DNA of 64,000 bases, from the NCBI RefSeq assembly GCF_017743735.1, contig NZ_JAGHRO010000005.1:186001-250000 (forward strand). The letters run 5' to 3'. Position 1 is the stretch's first letter; each line of letters starts with the position of its first letter. Shown piece after piece: positions 9,580 to 17,253 of the stretch. The notes beneath the pieces are model-generated. The model had not been told where the DNA came from. It saw only the letters and a list, made by a program, of their open reading frames with translations, and did no database searches. The DNA comes from Shimia sp. R9_2. Lineage in GTDB: Bacteria > Pseudomonadota > Alphaproteobacteria > Rhodobacterales > Rhodobacteraceae. The translations under genes were made by a program, and so were the position numbers.

Positions 9580-10340
9580 TGGCAGGCACGATTTTTCCAG
9601 ATCTCAAAGGCAAGTCCGTTTACATCACAGGCGGGGCCAGTGGCATCGGCGCGGCCCTGACCGATGGGTTTATGGCGCAGGGCGCAAAGGTGGCCATCAT
9701 CGGGCGCTCCGCTGCGGATGACTTCATCGCAGAGATGGAAACCAAACACGGTGCAACACCTCTGTTCATGCAGGGTGATATCTCTGACATTCCACGTCTG
9801 CGCGAGACCATCCAGCAGGCGGTGGGAGAACACGGGGGTCTGGATGTGGTGGTGAACAACGCGGCCAACGACCAGCGCCATGCACTCGATGAGGTGGACG
9901 AAGCGTTCTACGACTGGATGCAGGCGGTGAACCAGAAAGCCTATTTCTTTGCCTGTCAGGAAGCGGCTCGGCAGATGACGGACGGCGGCTCGATCATCAA
10001 TTTCAGCTCGATCAGCTACATCATGGGCAACGCGGGCTACCCGATCTACACGGCGGCCAATGCGGCGATCACGGGGATGACCCGTTCGCTGGCGCGGGAA
10101 CTGGGGCCAAAAGGCATTCGCGTGAATGCGCTGGCGCCGGGCTGGGTGCTGACCCAGAAACAACTGGACATGTGGGCAGAGCCTGAAGCGCTGGCGGCGC
10201 ATATGGAGCGTCAGTGTCTGAAAGAGCATCTGAAGCCCGAGGATATGATCGATCCGACGCTTTATCTCGCCTCCAATGCCAGCCGGATGATGACAGGCCA
10301 GTGTATGGCTGTTGATGGCGGCGTTGTGGTTTCGGGGTAA
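9579..10340 (+). CDS. SDR-family dehydrogenase, probable D-galactose 1-dehydrogenase
   Basis: Predicted first enzyme of the oxidative pathway, converting galactose to galactonolactone with NAD(P)+. The 253-residue Rossmann protein has the cofactor motif TGGASGIG (17-24), NNAA (about 92-95) and the SDR serine at 144. Tyr157 is present but residue 161, where the catalytic lysine of YxxxK belongs, is Asn (codon AAT, 10059-10061). The rest of the fold and C-terminal region look intact, so this is a specialised or altered active site rather than decay. Its start shares one base with the dehydratase stop. The role is inferred from position: no other sugar dehydrogenase is in the operon. Confidence 0.85.
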   Translation: MAGTIFPDLKGKSVYITGGASGIGAALTDGFMAQGAKVAIIGRSAADDFIAEMETKHGATPLFMQGDISDIPRLRETIQQAVGEHGGLDVVVNNAANDQRHALDEVDEAFYDWMQAVNQKAYFFACQEAARQMTDGGSIINFSSISYIMGNAGYPIYTAANAAITGMTRSLARELGPKGIRVNALAPGWVLTQKQLDMWAEPEALAAHMERQCLKEHLKPEDMIDPTLYLASNASRMMTGQCMAVDGGVVVSG

Positions 10341-10343
10341 GTG

Positions 10344-11234
10344 ATGAGCGTGCAAGCAGAATGGATCGCGGTGGATTGGGGCACGTCTCGGTTGCGGGCC
10401 TTCGCCATGGCGGGCGAGAAGGTGCTGGCCACTGCAGAGTCCGAGCAGGGCATGTCCAAGCTGAGCAAGGCAGAGTTTGAGCCAGCCTTGATGGCGCTGG
10501 TGGGCGATTGGCTGGGCGATGGCGTGACCGATGTGATTGCCTGCGGCATGGTTGGCGCGCGTCAGGGCTGGGTTGAGGCGCCTTATAGCGCGGTGCCTGC
10601 GCCGGCGTTGGCGGAACGGATCATTCGCGTGCCAGACACCGATGCGCGCCTGCGTGTGCATGTGGTGCCGGGCCTGAAGCAGATGAAACCCGCCGATGTG
10701 ATGCGTGGCGAAGAGACCCAGGTTGCTGGCTTTCTGTCCAAACATCAGAACTGGGACGGGGTTTTGTGCCTTCCGGGGACCCATACGAAATGGGTGCACG
10801 TGAGCGCGGACGAGGTCGTGAGCTTCCGTACCTTCATGACAGGGGAGATGTTTGCGCTTCTGTCCAAACAATCGGTGCTGCAGCATTCGGTCGGTGAAGG
10901 CTGGGACGAAGAGGCCTTCCGCGCGGGTATGGATGTGACGCTCTCGCGCCCGGAAAACCTAGCGACAGAGCTGTTTGCGATCCGGGCCAGCGACCTGCTG
11001 GAGGCGACACCCGCGGCTGTTGGCCGTGCGCGGCTCTCCGGCCTTCTGCTGGGCGCTGAGTTGGCGGCATCGCGCCCCTATTGGCTGGGGCAGCAGATCG
11101 CGGTGATTGGCGATGCGGCGCTCTCAAATATCTACGCTGAGGCGCTCAAGGCGCAGGGCGGGTTTGTCTCTGTGGTGGACTGCCAGGAAATGACACTTGC
11201 GGGGCTGATCGCCGCGCGCAACCTTTTGGGATAA
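10344..11234 (+). CDS. dgoK: 2-dehydro-3-deoxygalactonokinase
   Basis: Phosphorylates 2-keto-3-deoxygalactonate with ATP to the 6-phosphate. The 296-residue product has the DgoK N-terminus (VDWGTSRLRAF phosphate-binding region), a LPGTHTKWV motif near residue 140 and the family length. ATG 10344 is preferred to the GTG three bases upstream. It sits 3 nt after the SDR stop and 4 nt before the aldolase start, in reaction order with the aldolase. Presence of this kinase distinguishes a DeLey-Doudoroff galactose route from a plain pentonate pathway. Confidence 0.94.
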   Translation: MSVQAEWIAVDWGTSRLRAFAMAGEKVLATAESEQGMSKLSKAEFEPALMALVGDWLGDGVTDVIACGMVGARQGWVEAPYSAVPAPALAERIIRVPDTDARLRVHVVPGLKQMKPADVMRGEETQVAGFLSKHQNWDGVLCLPGTHTKWVHVSADEVVSFRTFMTGEMFALLSKQSVLQHSVGEGWDEEAFRAGMDVTLSRPENLATELFAIRASDLLEATPAAVGRARLSGLLLGAELAASRPYWLGQQIAVIGDAALSNIYAEALKAQGGFVSVVDCQEMTLAGLIAARNLLG

Positions 11235-11238
11235 AAAC

Positions 11239-11844
11239 ATGAGCCGGTCGATTATTGCGATCTTGCGCGGGGTGACCCCGGGCGAAGTGGAAGCGATTGC
11301 ACAGGAAATTCTCGCTGCAGGCATTGATAAGATCGAGGTCCCGCTGAACTCGCCGGAGCCTCTGGAGAGCATTGGCTTGCTGGCAAAATCCATCGGCGCT
11401 CAAGCGCTTGTGGGCGCGGGCACGGTGCTGGAGGTGGCGCAGGTGGATGCGGTGAAAGCGGTTGGCGGGCAATTGATAGTCTCACCCAACTGCGATGTGG
11501 ACGTGATTGCCCATACCGCAAGCCTTGGCATGGAAAGTTGGCCCGGCGTGTTCACCCCGACGGAAGCTTTTGCCGCGCTGAAGGCTGGCGCAACAGGGTT
11601 GAAGCTGTTCCCCGGTGACATGGCGGGGCCAGCTGGCCTTAAAGCGATGCGTGCCGTGCTGCCCAAAGACCGCGCGGTCTATGCTGTGGGCGGTGCGGGG
11701 CCGGATAACTTTGGAGAGTGGGTCGCGGCAGGCGCGAGCGGGTTTGGCATCGGCTCTGCGATCTACAAACCGGGGATGAGTGCAGCTGATGTGCGTGCCA
11801 AGGCAGATGCGATTGTGGCGGCCTATGATGAGGCCATGGCATGA
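11239..11844 (+). CDS. dgoA: 2-dehydro-3-deoxy-6-phosphogalactonate aldolase
   Basis: Class I aldolase splitting 2-keto-3-deoxy-6-phosphogalactonate to pyruvate and glyceraldehyde-3-phosphate. The 201-residue protein has the KDPG/KDPGal aldolase fold; the Schiff-base lysine lies in GATGLKLFPGD (about residue 122), and the active-site glutamate in the N-terminal region (IDKIEVPLNSP) is present. It overlaps the lactonase gene by 4 nt (ATGA). Together with dgoK it commits galactose carbon to the lower glycolytic pathway. Confidence 0.94.
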   Translation: MSRSIIAILRGVTPGEVEAIAQEILAAGIDKIEVPLNSPEPLESIGLLAKSIGAQALVGAGTVLEVAQVDAVKAVGGQLIVSPNCDVDVIAHTASLGMESWPGVFTPTEAFAALKAGATGLKLFPGDMAGPAGLKAMRAVLPKDRAVYAVGGAGPDNFGEWVAAGASGFGIGSAIYKPGMSAADVRAKADAIVAAYDEAMA

Positions 11845-12701
11845 GCGTCGTCTTTGACAATCGGGTCTGTGAACTGGGTGAAGGGCCGCTCTGGCATCCG
11901 GTGCGCGAGCAATTTTATTGGTTTGATATCAAAGGCAAACGCCTGCTGACCCAGAAAGAGGGCGTGCAGCAGGAATGGGTGTTTGATGAGTTCTTCTCCG
12001 CCGCTGGTTGGGTGGATGAGGAGACTTTGCTCGTGGCCTCGGAAACCGCGCTGTGGCGAATGGATCTGGAATGTGGTCTGCGCGAGCATGTGGTCGATCT
12101 GGAAGCCGACAATCCGGTCACCCGCTCCAATGACGGGCGCGCGGATCCTTGGGGCGGTTTCTGGATCGGTACCATGGGGAAATCTGCTGAGCCCAAGGCG
12201 GGCGCGATCTATCGCTTCTACAAAGGGGAACTGCGTCAGGTGGTTGGAGACATCACCATCTCAAACGCGATCTGTTTTGATCAGACACGCGCCTGTGCCT
12301 ATTACACCGATACGCCGACAGGTCAGGTGATGCGCCAAAGCGTGGACCCGGAGACTGGCTGGCCTGTGGGCGCGGCTGAGGTGTACCTTGACCTGAAGCC
12401 GGAAGGGTTGAACCCGGATGGCGCGGTGGTCGACGCCGAAGGCAATGTCTGGATCGCGCAATGGGGGGCTGCACGTGTGGCGGCCTATGATCCTGCGGGC
12501 AGCTTTGTGAAGGCCGTGGAGGTGGGCGGGGTGCAAGCCTCTTGTCCGGCCTTTGGTGGCCCCGAGCTGCGTGATCTCTATGTCACCACAGCGGCGGAAG
12601 ATCTGGCGGCTGATGTTCTGGCTGCTGCGCCAGAGAATGGCATGACATTTGTGCAGGAAAACGCCGGTCAGGGCGTTGCGGAACCGCGGGTGATCCTATG
12701 A
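11841..12701 (+). CDS. SMP-30/gluconolactonase-family lactonase, probable galactonolactonase
   Basis: A 286-residue six-bladed propeller of the SMP-30/regucalcin family. Metal-binding features are visible: Glu near residue 13 in CELGEGPLWHP, the RSNDGRADPWGGFWIGTMG stretch (Asn/Asp ligands about 94-110) and NPDGAVVDAEGNVW. It would open the lactone made by the dehydrogenase to galactonate. No signal peptide is present, consistent with a cytoplasmic pathway. It overlaps dgoA and the GH42 gene by 4 nt each, so it is embedded in the same translational chain. The substrate is inferred from context. Confidence 0.9.
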   Translation: MSVVFDNRVCELGEGPLWHPVREQFYWFDIKGKRLLTQKEGVQQEWVFDEFFSAAGWVDEETLLVASETALWRMDLECGLREHVVDLEADNPVTRSNDGRADPWGGFWIGTMGKSAEPKAGAIYRFYKGELRQVVGDITISNAICFDQTRACAYYTDTPTGQVMRQSVDPETGWPVGAAEVYLDLKPEGLNPDGAVVDAEGNVWIAQWGAARVAAYDPAGSFVKAVEVGGVQASCPAFGGPELRDLYVTTAAEDLAADVLAAAPENGMTFVQENAGQGVAEPRVIL

Positions 12702-14635
12702 AACAAGAGCTGGGCGTCTGTTATTATCCGGAGCATTGGCCGGAGGAGATGTGGGCGAAAGATGCCGCCGATATGATCGCGGCAGGCATCACCTGGGTGC
12801 GAATTGGCGAGTTTGCCTGGAGCCGTATGGAGGCTGTGGCAGGCACGCTGTCGCTGGAATGGCTGGACCGCGCGATTGACGTGCTGGGCAGTGCCGGCTT
12901 GAAGGTTGTGCTGGGCACACCGACCGCGACACCGCCGCGCTGGATGATCGACAAACACCCCGACATGCTGGCGGTGGATGAAAATGGCAATCCGCGCAAG
13001 TTTGGCTCGCGCCGGCATTACTGCTTCAGCCATGAAGGGTTTAAGGCAGAAAGCGCGCGGATCACCAAGATCCTTGCAGAGCGCTACGGCAAGAACCCAT
13101 ATGTGGCGGCGTGGCAGACCGACAATGAGTACGGCTGTCACGACACGATCATCAGCTATTCAGAGCCTGCGAAGATCGCGTTCCAAGCCTGGTGCAAGGC
13201 GCGCTATGGCACGGTTGAGACACTCAATGAGGCCTGGGGTAATATCTTCTGGTCGATGGAGTATTTCTCCTTTGATCAGATCGACTTGCCGAACCTCACA
13301 GTGACCGAGCCGAACCCCACGCATGTGCTGGCCTTCCGCCGCTTTTCCTCTGATCAGGTGGTGGCGTTTAACAAGGTGCAGACTGATATCCTGCGCGCCC
13401 ATACGGATGCGCCGCTGATCCACAACTACATGGGTCGCATTCTGGAATTTGACCATTTTGACGTGGGCGAAGACCTCGATATCGCGAGCTGGGACAGCTA
13501 TCCGATTGGCTTCCTGTCAGACCGATTGGAAGCGTCAGAGGACCACAAGGCGCGGTTCCTGCGTCAAGGGGACCCAGACATGCAGGCCTTCCACCACGAT
13601 CTTTATCGTGCGGTGGGCAAGGGCCGTTGGTGGGTCATGGAGCAGCAGCCGGGCCCTGTGAACTGGGCGCCCTACAATCCCGCGCCTTTGCCGGGGATGG
13701 TGGCGCTGTGGTCGCTGGAGGCCTTTGCCCATGGCGCAGAGGTGGTGAGCTATTTCCGTTGGCGGCAGGCACCGTTTGCGCAGGAGCAGATGCACGCGGG
13801 GCTGCAAACGCCGGATGGCCGCGAAGCACCGGGCATGGATGAGGCGCGTGCGGTGGCCAAGATTTTAGCCGCTTTGCCCCCGCAAGAGACGCAGCAGGCT
13901 GAGGTGGCGCTGGTGTTTGATTATCCATCTGACTGGGCCTGGCACACACAGCCGCAGGGCGCAGGGTTCGACTATTTCAGACTGATGTTTTCAGCCTACC
14001 GCGGGTTGCGTCGTGCGGGGCTGTCGGTGGACATCGTAAGCGCGTCTTGCCGCGATTTTGCAGGCTACAAAGCGGTGTTTGCACCGGGGGTGGCGACGGT
14101 GGATCCGGCAATGGTGGAGGCGGTGAGGACCGCAGGCGCGCAGGGCATCTACGGGCCGCGCACCGGGGCCATCACCGAGGACTTCTTTATCCCCGCAGGG
14201 GGGCGCCCGGAGGTGCCGGGGCTGGATGTGCGTGTGGAACTGATTGAAAGCATGCCACCTCATGCCGGGATGCCGGTGGCTGGCGGTGGTATGGCCGATC
14301 ACTGGCATGAAAGGCTGAGCGGTGCGGCGGAGGTGTTGCTGGCAACCGAGGCTGGCGCGCCGGTGCTGATGGGGCAGGGAGACCGTTGGTATCTCGGCAG
14401 CTTCCCGGATGATGCACTGTGGGATCGGCTTGTGGCTATGGTGGCTGAGAAGGCTGGTTTCGCTGTCAGCCCCGTGCCGGAAGGTCTGCGCAAACGCCGC
14501 TTCGGAGAGCTGGAATTTGTGATCAACTACAATGGCTTTGCGGAAAACCTTGGGGATTTGACGGTGCCCGCCTGTGGCGTAGCGGTGCTCAAAGACGGCG
14601 CGCCAATTGCGGTGAGCGATCTGAGCCGGGGTTGA
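12698..14635 (+). CDS. Beta-galactosidase, glycoside hydrolase family 42
   Basis: Retaining beta-galactosidase of 645 residues with the GH42 order: catalytic barrel (1 to about 370), trimerisation domain, and small C-terminal beta domain. The acid/base is Glu144 in QTDNEYGCHD and the nucleophile Glu315 in WVMEQQPGPVNW. Without a signal peptide it acts on imported beta-galactosides. It is the last gene of the operon, overlapping the lactonase by 4 nt and followed by a strong terminator. Pairing GH36 with GH42 lets the operon use both anomers. Confidence 0.95.
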   Translation: MKQELGVCYYPEHWPEEMWAKDAADMIAAGITWVRIGEFAWSRMEAVAGTLSLEWLDRAIDVLGSAGLKVVLGTPTATPPRWMIDKHPDMLAVDENGNPRKFGSRRHYCFSHEGFKAESARITKILAERYGKNPYVAAWQTDNEYGCHDTIISYSEPAKIAFQAWCKARYGTVETLNEAWGNIFWSMEYFSFDQIDLPNLTVTEPNPTHVLAFRRFSSDQVVAFNKVQTDILRAHTDAPLIHNYMGRILEFDHFDVGEDLDIASWDSYPIGFLSDRLEASEDHKARFLRQGDPDMQAFHHDLYRAVGKGRWWVMEQQPGPVNWAPYNPAPLPGMVALWSLEAFAHGAEVVSYFRWRQAPFAQEQMHAGLQTPDGREAPGMDEARAVAKILAALPPQETQQAEVALVFDYPSDWAWHTQPQGAGFDYFRLMFSAYRGLRRAGLSVDIVSASCRDFAGYKAVFAPGVATVDPAMVEAVRTAGAQGIYGPRTGAITEDFFIPAGGRPEVPGLDVRVELIESMPPHAGMPVAGGGMADHWHERLSGAAEVLLATEAGAPVLMGQGDRWYLGSFPDDALWDRLVAMVAEKAGFAVSPVPEGLRKRRFGELEFVINYNGFAENLGDLTVPACGVAVLKDGAPIAVSDLSRG

Positions 14636-14661
14636 TCCAGATATTTTAGAATGATGTTTAG

Positions 14662-14692
14662 AAAGGGCGAGGGGTTTTCTCTCGCCCTTTTT
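14662..14692 (+). terminator. Terminator of the galactoside operon
   Basis: AAAGGGCGAG (14662-14671) pairs with CTCGCCCTTT (14681-14690), followed by T residues, 26 nt after the GH42 stop codon. Confidence 0.85.
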
Positions 14693-14738
14693 GGGTTGGC
14701 GTAACGTCAACGTCAAGATGACTTGTCAAAGTAGATGG

Positions 14739-14750
14739 TTCGTATACGAA
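14739..14750. promoter_or_regulatory. TTCGTATACGAA palindrome, candidate MarR operator
   Basis: A perfect 12-bp palindrome lies 19 nt upstream of the marR-type start codon and about where the -10 region would be for a TTGTCA hexamer at 14723-14728. MarR proteins commonly bind such sites to repress their own operon. Confidence 0.5.
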
Positions 14751-14769
14751 TTAGGCGAAACAAATTCGG

Positions 14770-15243
14770 ATGCGAACCAAAATGGCCAGACAACCCCGTC
14801 TGTTTTTTCTGATCAACAAAGCCTATGCGGCGCTTACGCGTGCGTCTGAACGAAAGACGCAAGCCATGGCTGGGCTGTCGATGTCGCAACATGGTGTCTT
14901 GGCGCTTTTGTCCAAAGAGGACGGTCAAACGGTGACTGACTTGGCCAAAACGCTTTCGATGCGCAAATCGAGCCTCAGCGGGTTGATTGATCGTATGGTG
15001 GAGCGCGGCTTTGTCCGTCGCGCGCGTGAGGATGCTGATGGGCGCGTGGTGAGAGTATACCTTGAACCCTCTGCGCAGGACTTACTGCACCGCACGTTGC
15101 CTTTGGTGCAGCACATCAACGGGCTGTTGCTCGCACCTTTTGACGAAGTGGAACAGGAGGTGATCGGGCGTTTTCTGACCCACATGGCTGAGAATGCGGA
15201 AGAGATCATTGATCAGGTGGACCTTTCTGAGGAGCAGGCGTGA
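14770..15243 (+). CDS. MarR-family transcriptional regulator
   Basis: A 157-residue winged helix-turn-helix protein of the MarR family. The recognition region is LAKTLSMRKSSLSGLIDRM (about 59-77), followed by the wing RRAREDADGRVVRVYL, and helices at both ends form the dimer interface. MarR proteins sense small aromatic or lipophilic ligands or oxidants. The 3' end overlaps the hydrolase gene by one base (TGATG), so the hydrolase is the obvious target together with its own promoter. An internal ATG at 14782 is a possible alternative start; the ribosome site is weak for both. Confidence 0.9.
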   Translation: MRTKMARQPRLFFLINKAYAALTRASERKTQAMAGLSMSQHGVLALLSKEDGQTVTDLAKTLSMRKSSLSGLIDRMVERGFVRRAREDADGRVVRVYLEPSAQDLLHRTLPLVQHINGLLLAPFDEVEQEVIGRFLTHMAENAEEIIDQVDLSEEQA

Positions 15244-16139
15244 TGTTGGATATGAGTGATGTTGCTGTCGAAGACGTAACGCTCACCACCGAGGATGGCA
15301 CGGCACTTACTGGCACGCTCTATCGAGGGGCTGCGCCGCAGGTGGCGATCCTGATCTCGGCAGGGACCGGATATCCGCGCAGGTTTTACCGTCATGCGGC
15401 GGCCTATCTGGCGGCGCGGGGTGCGGTGGTGCTGACCTATGATTTTCGGGGAATTGGCGACAGCGGGGCAGAGGACCTTGCAGCATCGAAGATCGACTAC
15501 CCCGACTGGGGGCGGCTTGATATGACGGCGGCGCTAAGCTGGTTGGTGCGGGAGGCGGAGGGGCTTCCGCTGACCACATTGGGGCATAGCGTTGGCGGGC
15601 AATTTGTCGGGTTTGCGCAGAACAATACGCTGGCGGTGCGGCATGCTTTTGTCGCGGTGGGCAGCGGATATTGGCGATTGCACAAGCCTGCGAATTGGCC
15701 TCTGGAGCTGTTTTGGTGGTGGGCCTACGGCAGCTATTGCCTTGCACGCCATGGATTTATTCCCGCAGGTGGCATCTGGGGCGGAGAGGCTCTGCCGCCT
15801 AAGGTGTTTCGGACATGGCGGCGGTGGAGCAGCCGGAGGAGCTATCTGTTGCCGGACCTCGCCTCAGGCAAATACCCGCATCACTACGATCAGGTGACCG
15901 CCCCGATATGCTCCTGGTCCCTGAGTGACGATCCGATTGCAACTGAGGCCGCCTCGGAAGATACGCTGTCATATTATTCCCATGCAGAGAAGCATTTGGC
16001 TTTGCGCACACCAGCGGCGCTGGGCGTCAAGAAGCTGGGTCATGAAGGGGCGCTTCGCAAAGGGCGGGAGGCGCTTTGGGCGGAGCTGTGGGAGTGGCTG
16101 GCGGAAGGGGCGTTGCCGGAGGGGGCGATGTCTAAGTGA
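15243..16139 (+). CDS. Alpha/beta hydrolase family protein
   Basis: A 298-residue predicted hydrolase. The nucleophile elbow is GHSVGG (about 116-121), preceded by TYDFRGIGDSG; the C-terminal GHEGALRK region offers the catalytic histidine. It resembles uncharacterised COG4757-type hydrolases, not a known esterase. There is no signal peptide. The ATG at 15243 shares a base with the MarR stop codon (a GTG at 15240 is the alternative), so the pair is co-translated, suggesting a MarR-controlled detoxification or ester-cleaving function. Substrate unknown. Confidence 0.82.
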   Translation: MLDMSDVAVEDVTLTTEDGTALTGTLYRGAAPQVAILISAGTGYPRRFYRHAAAYLAARGAVVLTYDFRGIGDSGAEDLAASKIDYPDWGRLDMTAALSWLVREAEGLPLTTLGHSVGGQFVGFAQNNTLAVRHAFVAVGSGYWRLHKPANWPLELFWWWAYGSYCLARHGFIPAGGIWGGEALPPKVFRTWRRWSSRRSYLLPDLASGKYPHHYDQVTAPICSWSLSDDPIATEAASEDTLSYYSHAEKHLALRTPAALGVKKLGHEGALRKGREALWAELWEWLAEGALPEGAMSK

Positions 16140-16145
16140 TTGGTG

Positions 16146-16168
16146 GGGTGCGCAGGGACTGCGCACCC
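16146..16168. repeat. Perfect short palindrome after the hydrolase gene
   Basis: GGGTGCGCAG, a GGA spacer and CTGCGCACCC form a perfect 10-bp stem directly after the stop codon and upstream of the larger bidirectional terminator. It has the look of a small REP-like intergenic repeat. Confidence 0.5.
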
Positions 16169-16181
16169 TACGAGGGAAAAG

Positions 16182-16219
16182 AAAAAGGCCGGTGTGGGGA
16201 CACACCGGCCTTTTGTTTT
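16182..16219. terminator. Bidirectional rho-independent terminator
   Basis: A 14-bp perfect stem (16183-16196 with 16201-16214) has a GGGA loop, an A-run on the left and TTTTGTTTT on the right. It therefore serves the hydrolase gene on the plus strand and the pyrophosphatase gene on the minus strand. Confidence 0.92.
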
Positions 16220-16234
16220 GAGAGATATGCGCGA

Positions 16235-17149
16235 TCAGACTTTGAGGTTTGGAATGATCTGCTTTTTGCGGCTCACTACGCCCGGCAGCACAACGCTGTC
16301 ACCTTCGGCAGTTGCGTCAAAGGACTTCGCGGCAACGGTTTTCACCAGATCGTTTGGCACCAGCAGGGTGCTTTCTTCGTTCAGGATGTCCACGACGAAG
16401 AGCAGAACCTGATCCACGCCATCCTCGGAGGCCACGGTGGTCATGCTGTCCATCAGGGACGCTTTGCGGTCCAGCACGATGGCGGGAGAGGTGGTTTCCA
16501 GAACGGAGACGCGGAATTTGGTGCCGTCGACTTCGTATTCTTTGGAGTCCATGCGCAGCAGCACTGCGTCGGAGAAAGAAGACACGTCGGATTTTGCGGC
16601 AAACATTTCAGCAGCATAAGACGGGATGTCGATGCCCAGATCAGCGGCCAGCTTCTCGGCCACGGCTTTGTCATGGTCGGTGGTGGTCGGGCTGCGGAAT
16701 TCCAGCGTGTCAGACAGGATGCAGGTCAGCATGGTGCCTTTGATCCAGTCTGGCATGTCGATGTCGCCCATCAGGTCGTGCATGATGGTCGCGGTGCAGG
16801 CCACCGGGCGGATGGTGATGTCGATCGGGCCTTTGGTTTCCAGACCGCCCACCAGCTTGTGGTGGTCGATGATCGCCTGAACGTCTGCGCCATTGATGTT
16901 GGCAGGCAGCTCGGCAGGGTTGTTGGTGTCCACAATCACCACGGCGGCGTCATCTGCCACGTCGGCAATGATCTCAGGCTTGGTCAGGTCCCAGCGCTCC
17001 AGCAGCCATGCGGCTTCGGTGTTGGGCTCGCCCAGCAGCTTTGCTTCGGCTGGGGTGCCTTTGATTTCAGAGAGATACCAAGCCCAGATGATGGGGGAGC
17101 CGGTGGAATCGGTGTCAGGAGACTTGTGGCCAAAAACCTGAATGGTCAT
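16235..17149 (-). CDS. ppaC: Manganese-dependent (family II) inorganic pyrophosphatase
   Basis: Hydrolyses pyrophosphate to phosphate in the cytoplasm, pulling biosynthetic reactions forward. The 304-residue protein is a DHH-family enzyme with all hallmarks: HKSPDTDS near the N-terminus, VDTNN, the DHH triad in IIDHHKL (about 94-96), and the C-terminal SRKKQ substrate loop. Family II enzymes need Mn or Co and are distinct from the usual Ppa family. The ATG at 17149 has an AAGGA ribosome site. It is transcribed alone. Confidence 0.96.
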   Translation of the reverse strand: MTIQVFGHKSPDTDSTGSPIIWAWYLSEIKGTPAEAKLLGEPNTEAAWLLERWDLTKPEIIADVADDAAVVIVDTNNPAELPANINGADVQAIIDHHKLVGGLETKGPIDITIRPVACTATIMHDLMGDIDMPDWIKGTMLTCILSDTLEFRSPTTTDHDKAVAEKLAADLGIDIPSYAAEMFAAKSDVSSFSDAVLLRMDSKEYEVDGTKFRVSVLETTSPAIVLDRKASLMDSMTTVASEDGVDQVLLFVVDILNEESTLLVPNDLVKTVAAKSFDATAEGDSVVLPGVVSRKKQIIPNLKV

Positions 17150-17253
17150 GTCGAGAGGTCCTTAGAAAACAGGGGAATATTGCGGATTTGCGCGCCTTAT
17201 AGAAGGGCGCGCGCGCTTTGTCACGGGGGCAGGCGCCGGGGCGGCGATTTGGC

